Shown here: positions 8,802 through 14,782 of the stretch, one piece after another
How the letters are laid out: every line of letters starts with the position of its first letter
Position numbering within the stretch: the first letter of the stretch is position 1
NCBI RefSeq assembly: GCF_000687875.1
Contig: NZ_JHYG01000014.1
Coordinates: forward strand, 1-50,696
Direction of reading: 5' to 3'
Length of the DNA: 50,696 bases
DNA from: Acidocella facilis ATCC 35904
GTDB taxonomy: Bacteria; Pseudomonadota; Alphaproteobacteria; Acetobacterales; Acetobacteraceae
Program-made: the position numbers and the translations under genes
Notes under the pieces: model-generated
Database searches by the model: none
What the model saw: only the letters and a program-made list of their open reading frames with translations
Told to the model about the DNA's origin: nothing

Positions 8802-9574
8802 TTTTTTCGGGACGCTTCGCGGGCAAGGCCATGGTGGTGACGGGCGCCGCGCAGGGCATTGGCAAAATGGTGGCGCTGCGCGCCGCGGCAGAGGGCGCGC
8901 GGGTGCTGCTGGTCGACCGCGCGCCATTTGTGACCGAAACCGCAGCCGAGGCGAATGGCGAAGCTTATGGCCTGGTTGCGGACTTGGAAGGCTATGCCGG
9001 CGCAGAAGCGGCCATGGACAAGGCGCGAGCCTTGTTGGGCGGTATTGATGTGTTGATCAATAATGTTGGCGGCGCGATCCGTATGCGGCCTTACCACGCG
9101 TTTGAGCCCGGGCAGATTGAGGCGGAGATCCGGCGGTCTTTAATGCCCACGCTCTGGTGCTGTCATGCCGCGTTGCCGGTGATGCTGGCGCAAAGGCGGG
9201 GGACCATTGTGAATATATCGTCCACCGCGACTTGCGGGATAAGGCGTGTGCCCTATTCGGCGGCCAAGGGGGGGATTAACGCGATGACTGCCTCTTTGGC
9301 CATGGAATATGGGCCGCTGGGCATCCGCGTCGTGGCGGCAGCGCCGGGCGGCACGCAGGCCCCGCTGCGCCGCGTGCCGCGCAACCCGGATGGTGACAAC
9401 GAGCAGGAACAGGGCTGGATGGCCGAAGCCGTGGCGCAGGTTACGGCCTCCACTTACATGAAACGTTACGGCACGCTGGAGGAGCAGGCCGGACCAATTT
9501 TATTTCTTGCCTCGGATGAAGCCGCCTATATCACGGGCAGTGTGCTGCCGGTTTCTGGTGGCGATCAGGGGTGA
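8798..9574 (+). CDS. benD: cis-1,2-dihydroxycyclohexadiene-1-carboxylate dehydrogenase
   Basis: BenD oxidises and decarboxylates the benzoate dihydrodiol to catechol, using NAD+. The 258-residue protein is a short-chain dehydrogenase with the cofactor glycine motif (TGAAQGIGK), the NNVG motif (INNVGG) and the catalytic YxxxK (YSAAKGG), preceded by the catalytic serine in NISSTA. It is the last gene of the operon and overlaps benC by an ATGA junction. Its product is the substrate of CatA upstream in the same transcript. No catD or pca genes follow, so the lower pathway must be encoded elsewhere. Confidence 0.93.
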   Translation: MIFSGRFAGKAMVVTGAAQGIGKMVALRAAAEGARVLLVDRAPFVTETAAEANGEAYGLVADLEGYAGAEAAMDKARALLGGIDVLINNVGGAIRMRPYHAFEPGQIEAEIRRSLMPTLWCCHAALPVMLAQRRGTIVNISSTATCGIRRVPYSAAKGGINAMTASLAMEYGPLGIRVVAAAPGGTQAPLRRVPRNPDGDNEQEQGWMAEAVAQVTASTYMKRYGTLEEQAGPILFLASDEAAYITGSVLPVSGGDQG

Positions 9575-9590
9575 AACGAAGAGCCTGCGG

Positions 9591-9604
9591 GCTCCGAAAG
9601 GGTC
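9591..9604. repeat. small hairpin after benD
   Basis: GAGCC-TGCG-GGCTC lies 16 bases after the benD stop. It is short and has no T-run, so it is only a weak terminator candidate. Confidence 0.3.
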
Positions 9605-9755
9605 GTGCCCCCGGCGGTGGTGTAGGAGGCCGCTAATCGGCCTGTCGTAGCGACCGCCGAGTGTCTGGCGGAGGCGGGCCGAATGACGGTCACCGGGGCG
9701 ATTTTTGGGTAGAATTGGGTTGCGTGCCTCAACGCTAATCCAAGGAACTACCCCG
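9605..9755 (+). mobile_element. probable left-end non-coding part of an IS256-family remnant
   Basis: The sequence leads directly into the start of an IS256-type transposase fragment and carries no other gene. It plausibly contains the left inverted repeat and promoter of that element. The matching right end was not found, so the exact boundary is unknown. Confidence 0.4.
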
Positions 9756-9920
9756 ATGACCGATGACAAGATTGCGCTTTCCACGCTTTTAAATAAGTCC
9801 TCCGACGCCAGTTTTCTGCGCGAGATGATCGGCTTTGCCGCCGAACGGCTGATGCATATAAGCGCCGGTGCAAAAACCGACCAGGGTAGCGGCGGAATCG
9901 TTCCTCCGCCGGCGGCGTAA
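9756..9920 (+). pseudogene. IS256-family transposase, N-terminal fragment
   Basis: The first 36-40 codons (MTDDKIALSTLL, then SFLREMIGFAAERLM) match the conserved N-terminus of IS256/mutator-type transposases, which normally exceed 380 residues. After about HISAGAK the similarity stops, and the frame ends 54 codons after the ATG in unrelated sequence. The DDE domain is absent, so this is a dead fragment left by a deletion or a later insertion. It lies 180 bases after benD and marks the right border of the aromatic operon. Confidence 0.7.
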
Positions 9921-10020
9921 AAGTCGTCCATCTATCTCCTTCCTGCGCATGGCAGGGAGGGCTGGCGGATTTTCATCCTGGATGAGCTGCTGCCGGTTTG
10001 GTGGACAGCAAGTTAAGCTA

Positions 10021-10077
10021 GAGCAATATGGGTTTAGATTGATGCAGCAGCGTCAAGATAAACACATAAAATTGCTC
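10021..10077 (+). repeat. 57-bp dispersed palindrome, copy 1
   Basis: This is an imperfect palindrome with arms GAGCAATATG...GTTTA and TAAACACAT...ATTGCTC and a central TGATGC/GCGTCA pair. Three other copies of exactly 57 bp occur at 14719, 22774 and 31088. This copy has the most mismatches between arms. It lies where the IS3 transposase remnant loses its family resemblance. Similarity to copy 2 may continue to the right, through about 10105. Confidence 0.8.
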
Positions 10078-10394
10078 GCCAACATCAAAGCTTGAGGCTC
10101 TAGCACGGCCTTGGCCTCGAACTCCATGGGGCTGACATAGCCTAATTTCGAATGCCTGCGCCGTGGATTGTAGAACCGCTCGATATAGTCGAACACATCG
10201 GCCCTGGCCTGGCCACGGGTGCGGTAGGTCTTGGCGGCTATACGCTCGGTTTTGAGCGATGGGAAGAAGCTCTCCATTGCCGAATTGTCCCAGACATTGC
10301 CGGCCCGGCTCATGGAGCGGGTGATGCCGTTGTCGGCCAACAAGCGCTGGAATTGCTCGCTGGTATATTACGAGCCCTGGTCGGAATGATGATA
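10053..10394 (-). pseudogene. IS3-family transposase (OrfB), C-terminal fragment with internal stop
   Basis: On the minus strand the text HHSDQGS, stop, YTSEQFQRLL continues to NVWDNSAMESFFPSLKTER and FDYIERFYNPRRRHSKLGY. This is the end of an IS3-type rve integrase domain, including the catalytic glutamate (SAMESFF). The stop at 10368-10370 is TAA where relatives have a Gln codon, which fits a C-to-T change. The N-terminal part is missing, and beyond SPMEFEAKAVLE the frame runs into the dispersed palindrome before stopping at 10053. It is non-functional. It abuts the truncated AhpD-like gene, which it probably disrupted on insertion. Confidence 0.8.
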
Positions 10395-10396
10395 AG

Positions 10397-10676
10397 ATGT
10401 CCAAGCTTCCCGCCGATGTCCTGACGGCACTGCGCGGTACCGGCACAATCAGGGATCCGAAGCTGGCAGCAAACGCCAGATTCATGCAGGTCATGTTCGA
10501 TACACGCGGCTTGCCGGCCCAAAAAAGATCTCGGCGCCTTCCGCGCCGCCGGCTCTGCCGACCACCATGCGCGGGAAATTATTCTGGCCATGGCGGTGAA
10601 GACGCTGAGCAATTACGCCAATTATCTCTTCCATACCGAACTGGATGGAATGTTCGTTGGGTATCGCGTCGGCTGA
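10397..10676 (+). pseudogene. AhpD-like/carboxymuconolactone decarboxylase-family protein, truncated and frameshifted
   Basis: Two frames together give the C-terminal half of an AhpD-like protein. Frame one reads LPADVLTALRGTGTIRDPKL to RGLPAQK. The other reads KDLGAFRAAG, then EIILAMAVKTLSNYANYLF, to the stop at 10674-10676. The frames join at a run of six A (10521-10526); removing one A restores a single frame. The N-terminal half, which carries the CxxC site in this family, is absent and replaced by the IS3 remnant. It is either a pseudogene with a homopolymer slip or, less likely, a sequencing error in an already truncated gene. Confidence 0.6.
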
Positions 10677-10681
10677 ATCCT

Positions 10682-11164
10682 TTACTCCGCCGCGCCTGGC
10701 GCGCGCCCCTGGCAGAAACGGGCAATCAGCGCATCAAGCGACAGCAGCCCTCCACCTTGCGAAATCAGCACCAGCATCATCGCCGCCCATTGAATATGCG
10801 TAGGCCAGGCCTGGGGATAGACGAAAATCTCGATCACCGCCGTCATGCCCAGCAGCGCCAGCGCGGCGAAACGCGTGCCCAACCCGAGCAGCAGCAAGGG
10901 CGGCAGCGCAACCTCCTGCGCCACCGCGAGGTAGGCGGCGAATGTCGGCGGCAGCAACGGCACCTGATAGGACGTGGCAAACATGTAGAGCGTGGTGTCC
11001 CAGTTCGCGAGATGGGTCTGGGCGGAGCTGAAAAACACGTTTGCCAGCGCCACGCGCGCGGTGAGCGCCACCAGCCAATAGGGTATTCTGCCGAGCAAAT
11101 CGATGAGTTTCTGGATCAGGGCGACAGGCGCGAGCGCCCCGTTCCGCAACAGACCATGCGACAT
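10682..11164 (-). CDS. DoxX-family membrane protein of the bufferin operon
   Basis: This 160-residue integral membrane protein of the DoxX family has about four hydrophobic segments (for example YWLVALTARVALANVFF, ALPPLLLLGLGTRFAALALL and IQWAAMMLVLIS). DoxX-like proteins commonly accompany DUF692/DUF2063 gene pairs. Their role there is not settled; membrane redox or metal handling is suggested. I place the start at 11164 because AAAGGAGG lies seven bases upstream. A longer form from the ATG at 11188, overlapping the preceding stop as ATGA, is possible. It is the last gene of the leftward operon. Confidence 0.8.
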   Translation of the reverse strand: MSHGLLRNGALAPVALIQKLIDLLGRIPYWLVALTARVALANVFFSSAQTHLANWDTTLYMFATSYQVPLLPPTFAAYLAVAQEVALPPLLLLGLGTRFAALALLGMTAVIEIFVYPQAWPTHIQWAAMMLVLISQGGGLLSLDALIARFCQGRAPGAAE

Positions 11165-11184
11165 GATGGGGCCTCCTTTAACAT

Positions 11185-11895
11185 TCATGATTGAGCGTCT
11201 CGCCAGAAGCTGAACAGGCCGAGGGTGAAGCACTGCGCCAGGGCGGAGGCGGCGTCCTCTCCAGCATGGCTGGCGGCATCTTCCAGGGAGACCGCGCTGG
11301 CCAGCATGACGGCAAGCGAAAATGCCGTTTGGTCCAGCTCATGCATCTCGATCCCCTCCGGCCCGTGCAGCAGCGCGATCTGTTCGATATTGTCATCCGC
11401 CGGCGGGTGATCATCGCCGCTCAGCAACGCCGCCCAGAGCGGCCGCACATCGCGCCGCAAGGTGAGCAAGGACAGCGACGGGCGCGGGAGAAACACCAGC
11501 GTCTCGGGTGCGTTGGCGAGGCTGGCGGGGTCGAGCGGCGGCGCGTCCTGCGCGTGCAGGGCGCGATGCACAGACCAGTCCAGCCAGGCGAGGTCGGCAA
11601 GCGCTGGCAGGCGCGCCTGGGTGGCGCTGTCTGCCAGAAAGGCCGGGAAGGTGGCGCCGTAGCGGTGCAAATCCGCGTCACGCGGCGGGTGCGTCAGACA
11701 AAAATCCGCCGCCAGGGCGTTGAAGGCGGCATCTCCCAGCAGCTTTTGCGTAGCGGGAAAAGCGAGGCGCAGAACCAGCGCCAGATTGCCGCGCAGATTA
11801 TTCCGGTACACCGCCAGACCCGGCGCCGCGCCGGGCGCGGCGGCCGCCAGCAGCTCGGCCTGGAAGGCGGCCTGGCGTTCACGCAACGAGGGCAT
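11185..11895 (-). CDS. bufC1: DUF2063 (HvfC/BufC-type) partner protein of the MNIO enzyme
   Basis: This 236-residue protein has the N-terminal DUF2063 domain (MPSLRERQAAFQAELL, then YRNNLRGNLALVLRLAFPATQKLLG) and a less conserved C-terminal part. Proteins of this family bind the DUF692 oxidase and the precursor peptide leader and are needed for peptide modification. The family-standard start is the ATG at 11895, 17 bases inside the 3' end of the DUF692 gene, so the two are coupled. The open frame further upstream overlaps that gene and is not used. The stop overlaps a possible downstream DoxX start. Confidence 0.88.
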   Translation of the reverse strand: MPSLRERQAAFQAELLAAAAPGAAPGLAVYRNNLRGNLALVLRLAFPATQKLLGDAAFNALAADFCLTHPPRDADLHRYGATFPAFLADSATQARLPALADLAWLDWSVHRALHAQDAPPLDPASLANAPETLVFLPRPSLSLLTLRRDVRPLWAALLSGDDHPPADDNIEQIALLHGPEGIEMHELDQTAFSLAVMLASAVSLEDAASHAGEDAASALAQCFTLGLFSFWRDAQS

Positions 11896-12724
11896 GCTGG
11901 TCCCCGCCGCAGGCCGCGAGCATTGACTGCGCCTGCGCCGCCTCGGCCAGCAAGGCGGACAATGGCGGCAATCTGGCATCGCGCTCGATCATCACCGGGC
12001 GCGGGCCGATCATCTCCAGCGCGGTCTGGAACAGCGCCCAGACATCGCCGGCGACGGGGCGGTCATGCGTGTCCAGCAGCAGCCCCTCGGCCTCATCCTC
12101 GCCCGGCGCATGGCCGGCAAGGTGATATTCCCCCACCGCCGCGGCGGGCAGGGCGCGCAAATAAGCCCGCGCGTCCCAGCCGTGATTATGCGCGCTGACA
12201 AAGATATTGTTGATGTCGCAGATCATCCCGCAGCCGGTGCGCTGGCACAGGGCCGTCAGAAATTCCGGTTCGGGAATGCTGGATTCAGCGAATTGTAGAT
12301 AGGTCGAAGGGTTCTCGACCAGGATGGGGCGGCCCAGCGCCTCCTGCGCGCGCAGCACGTTGCGGCAGACGACCTCAAGGCTCTCCTCATGCAAGGGCAA
12401 GGGCAACAGATCCGCCAGATGCGTGCCGCCGGCCCCGGTCCAGGCCAGATGCTCCGACAGCAAAGCCGGTTCGATCCGTTGCGCCAGCGCGCGCAGCCGG
12501 GCGAGATGCGCGGCATCGAGCCCCTCGGCACTGCCGAGGGAAAGCCCGACCCCGTGCAGCGAGACCGGGTAGTCAGCCCGGACCCGCTCCAGCGCCGCCG
12601 CCGCCGGGCCGCTCAGGTAATTCTCGCTATGCACCTCCACCCAGGCGATCTCCGGCCGGGAGGCCAGAAATTCCTGGTGATGAGGCAGGCGAAGCCCGAT
12701 CCCGGCGGCGAGCGGCGCGCCCAT
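11879..12724 (-). CDS. bufB1: DUF692 multinuclear non-haem iron oxidative enzyme (MNIO; HvfB/BufB-type)
   Basis: This 281-residue TIM-barrel enzyme of the DUF692/MbnB family is related to those that use two or three irons to convert cysteines of a precursor peptide into oxazolone/thioamide or thiooxazole groups. Conserved segments are visible in order: GIGLRLPHHQEFL, EVHSENYLSG, VSLHGVGLSLG, LSEHLAWTGAGG, LVENPSTYLQF, GMICDINNIFVSAHNHG and EYHLAGHAPG. These carry the His, Glu, Asp and Asn metal ligands of the family. It begins one base after the precursor gene stop. The substrate is therefore almost certainly the adjacent cysteine-containing peptide. Confidence 0.92.
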   Translation of the reverse strand: MGAPLAAGIGLRLPHHQEFLASRPEIAWVEVHSENYLSGPAAAALERVRADYPVSLHGVGLSLGSAEGLDAAHLARLRALAQRIEPALLSEHLAWTGAGGTHLADLLPLPLHEESLEVVCRNVLRAQEALGRPILVENPSTYLQFAESSIPEPEFLTALCQRTGCGMICDINNIFVSAHNHGWDARAYLRALPAAAVGEYHLAGHAPGEDEAEGLLLDTHDRPVAGDVWALFQTALEMIGPRPVMIERDARLPPLSALLAEAAQAQSMLAACGGDQHALVA

Positions 12725-12725
12725 C

Positions 12726-13031
12726 TCAGGCTTTGCCCGGGGTCAGGGAACCGCCGGCGATCTTCTCGCAATCGCCCTGCGGCAGCAGCACGAAGGAGGC
12801 GGGGTCGCGCGCCATCGTCGCCTGGCCGGCACAGGAATGCGCCCCTGCGGCGCAATCATTCCGGCCGATGGCGTTGACGCCGTAGCATTTCTGCAAATGC
12901 TCGGTGGCCATCTTCATCTTGTTGGCCTGCTGTGTGGGGGTCATGGTCTGGGCGGCGGCGATAACCGGCGCGGCGGCGGCCAACCCGATGGCGGCGGTGA
13001 GAATTTTGGCGGTAACGAAACGGCGTTCCAT
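12726..13031 (-). CDS. bufA1: bufferin-type precursor peptide (DUF2282), copper-binding RiPP
   Basis: This 101-residue secreted precursor has a signal peptide (about 1-27, AAIGLAAAAPVIAAA before QTM). The mature region has four cysteines, Cys49 (KCYGV), Cys60 (GRNDCAAG), Cys67 (HSCAGQ) and Cys88 (GDCEKI), in the conserved bufferin arrangement. Related peptides are modified at cysteines by the neighbouring MNIO enzyme and sequester copper in the periplasm; modification and metal here are inferred. AGGAGA seven bases upstream fixes the start. An exact GTAACC-N16-CGAA promoter lies 48-73 bases upstream, matching that of the divergent sigF. Confidence 0.88.
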   Translation of the reverse strand: MERRFVTAKILTAAIGLAAAAPVIAAAQTMTPTQQANKMKMATEHLQKCYGVNAIGRNDCAAGAHSCAGQATMARDPASFVLLPQGDCEKIAGGSLTPGKA

Positions 13032-13078
13032 GCGTATCTCCTGCTCTGCGCCGCCGGAGTGGCGGCTGCATGAGGTTG

Positions 13079-13104
13079 TTCGCAACCGGCGGCGAAAAGG
13101 TTAC
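13079..13104 (-). promoter_or_regulatory. sigma-F-type ECF promoter of the bufferin operon
   Basis: On the minus strand GTAACC (13104-13099) is followed after exactly 16 bases by CGAA (13082-13079). This is the -35/-10 pattern I recall for sigma-F promoters of Caulobacter. The same pattern with the same spacing stands before sigF on the other strand. The predicted leader of bufA1 is about 40 bases. Confidence 0.8.
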
Positions 13105-13226
13105 GCGCCCTCGGGAAAAATGATCTGGAGGTCCGGGGGCGGCGCGGTTGGAGCGGCAACGCCTCCAGCCTTGAGGCGCCAGGGGCGGGAAAATCCTCCG
13201 GCCATGAAAATATATTCAAGACCTCT

Positions 13227-13252
13227 GTAACCTTACCGCGCCTGGGCACGAA
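13227..13252 (+). promoter_or_regulatory. sigma-F-type ECF promoter of sigF-nrsF
   Basis: GTAACC (13227-13232), 16 bases, then CGAA (13249-13252) on the plus strand, facing sigF. It matches the bufA1 promoter exactly in both boxes and in spacing, which points to autoregulation of sigF together with the bufferin operon. The leader to the sigF start is about 120 bases and contains no other obvious signal. Confidence 0.8.
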
Positions 13253-13381
13253 CATTTCCGTGGCGGCATTCGGATGGTCCGGCGCCGCGCGCTTGAAAAA
13301 GAAAATCCACGATGATGTTCAATGCCGCGGTGCGCGCCCCACTGGCGCTGACCAATGAATAGGGCCCAAACGGATTGGCAT

Positions 13382-13993
13382 ATGAGCGTCCAGCCGGTAG
13401 CCTTGCCCGCGGCAAGAGGGCGGATGGCAGAAGAAGACCCCAACTGGCGGATCTGGATGGCGGCGGCCCAGGCCGGAGACCAGCGCGCCTATGCCGCTCT
13501 GTTGGCTGCGGCGCTCCCTTGGCTGCGCCGGCGGGCGCGGGGGCGTTGGCCGGCCGCCAGCGCCGCCGACATTGAAGATATGGTGCAAGAGACGTTGCTT
13601 GCCCTGCACCAGAGCCGTCATCTCTACGACCCGGCCAGCCCCCTGCAGCCCTTCCTGTTCGGCATTCTCAAGCTGCGCGGCGCGGAGATTCGCCGCCGCC
13701 GCCATCGCCACGCCGGCCGCGAGACGGCGCTTGAAGATATGCCAGCAGATACCGGCGCATTGATGACGCAGGGCACACAGGAACAAGATGTGGAACAGGC
13801 GGGGCTGCGAAAAGCGCTGGCCAGTTTGGGCGCGCGCGACCGGCAGGTGCTGGGGCTGCTTAAAATCCGCCAGCTTTCGCTGAAGGAGGCCATGGTTGAA
13901 ACCGGGATGAGCGTGGCGGCGCTGAAAGTGGCATCGTTTCGCGCCGTGCAGCGGCTGAAACAGGCCCTGAAAGGGGGCACGGATGAAGAGTGA
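13382..13993 (+). CDS. sigF: ECF RNA polymerase sigma factor, SigF-like
   Basis: This ECF sigma factor has region 2 (about WRIWMAAAQAGDQRAYAALL to ADIEDMVQETLLALHQSRHLYD) and region 4 (ALASLGARDRQVLGLLKIRQLSLKEAMVETG). It probably directs polymerase to GTAACC/CGAA promoters, including its own and that of the divergent bufferin genes, when released from the membrane anti-sigma factor encoded next. The start is uncertain: ATGs at 13355, 13382 and 13424 are in frame and none has a strong ribosome site. I use 13382. It overlaps nrsF by 11 bases. Confidence 0.88.
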   Translation: MSVQPVALPAARGRMAEEDPNWRIWMAAAQAGDQRAYAALLAAALPWLRRRARGRWPAASAADIEDMVQETLLALHQSRHLYDPASPLQPFLFGILKLRGAEIRRRRHRHAGRETALEDMPADTGALMTQGTQEQDVEQAGLRKALASLGARDRQVLGLLKIRQLSLKEAMVETGMSVAALKVASFRAVQRLKQALKGGTDEE

Positions 13994-14627
13994 GGATTTA
14001 GTTGAGCGGTTGGCGCGGAACCTGGCGCCTGTTCGCCGGCTGCCGTCACCTGGCGCCTTGATGGCGCGCTGGCTGTTGGTCACGCTGCCGGTGTTGGCGG
14101 CCGTGACACTGATGATGAAGCTGCGTCCGGACCTTGCCGTCCTGCTCGTACAGCCGCGCTTCATGCTGACCGAAGGGCTGGCGGCGGCGACGATGTTGAG
14201 TTCCGCCTACGCCGCCTTCTGCGCCGGCCGGCCGGACCAGCCGGTGTGGAAACTTTTCATGCCCATGGCGGGTTTTCTCCTATGGCTGACTGAGCTGGGG
14301 CGGCAATGTTTCGTGCTCTCTGTGCAAACGGACGGCGCCGCGCTGGTGTTGCATGCCGACTGGCAGTGTGTGCCCGCCATCGCCATGACCGCGTTGGTCC
14401 CCGCCGCGGCGATGGTATGGCTGCTGCGCCGCAGCGCGAAATTCCGGCCGACTCATTCCTGCCTGTGCGGCACCCTGGCCGCCGCCGCCGCCGCCGAATT
14501 CGTTCTGCCGCTGTTCCACGCAGCGGACACGATGATGACGGTGCTGGTCTGGCAGATGGGTAGTGTCGCGCTCTTCACCCTGCTCGGCGCACTGACGGCG
14601 CGGCTGGGATTGAATACCCTCGGATAG
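13983..14627 (+). CDS. nrsF: NrsF/DUF1109-family membrane anti-sigma factor
   Basis: This 214-residue protein has six predicted membrane segments and is of the DUF1109/NrsF family, which holds SigF at the inner membrane and releases it under heavy-metal stress. The cytosolic N-terminus (MKSEDLVERLARNLAPVRRL) is the likely sigma-binding part. Cysteines on or near periplasmic loops, Cys129 (DWQCVP) and Cys160/Cys162 (HSCLCG), correspond to those expected to sense metal in this family. The start lies within the end of sigF, ensuring balanced synthesis. It ends about 90 bases before a dispersed palindrome. Confidence 0.88.
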   Translation: MKSEDLVERLARNLAPVRRLPSPGALMARWLLVTLPVLAAVTLMMKLRPDLAVLLVQPRFMLTEGLAAATMLSSAYAAFCAGRPDQPVWKLFMPMAGFLLWLTELGRQCFVLSVQTDGAALVLHADWQCVPAIAMTALVPAAAMVWLLRRSAKFRPTHSCLCGTLAAAAAAEFVLPLFHAADTMMTVLVWQMGSVALFTLLGALTARLGLNTLG

Positions 14628-14718
14628 AGGTTCTTTCCCTTGGGAGGGAAGCGCCGTGGTAATGGCGCCGGTCTCTCGTGCGCGGGCCGACCGTTGATGC
14701 TCTAAGTTTTGGGTTGGC

Positions 14719-14775
14719 GAGCAATTTCATGTGTTTAGATTGACGCTGTCGCGTCAACCTAAACACATATTGCTC
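14719..14775 (-). repeat. 57-bp dispersed palindrome, copy 2
   Basis: The arms are GAGCAATTTCATGTGTTTA and TAAACACATATTGCTC, with TGACGC/GCGTCA around the centre. It lies between convergent nrsF and secA, in the opposite orientation to copy 1. The minus-strand continuation (GCCAACCCAAAACTTAGAG) resembles the flank of copy 1. It could form a strong RNA hairpin at the 3' ends of both genes. Confidence 0.85.
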
Positions 14776-14782
14776 TAACTGT

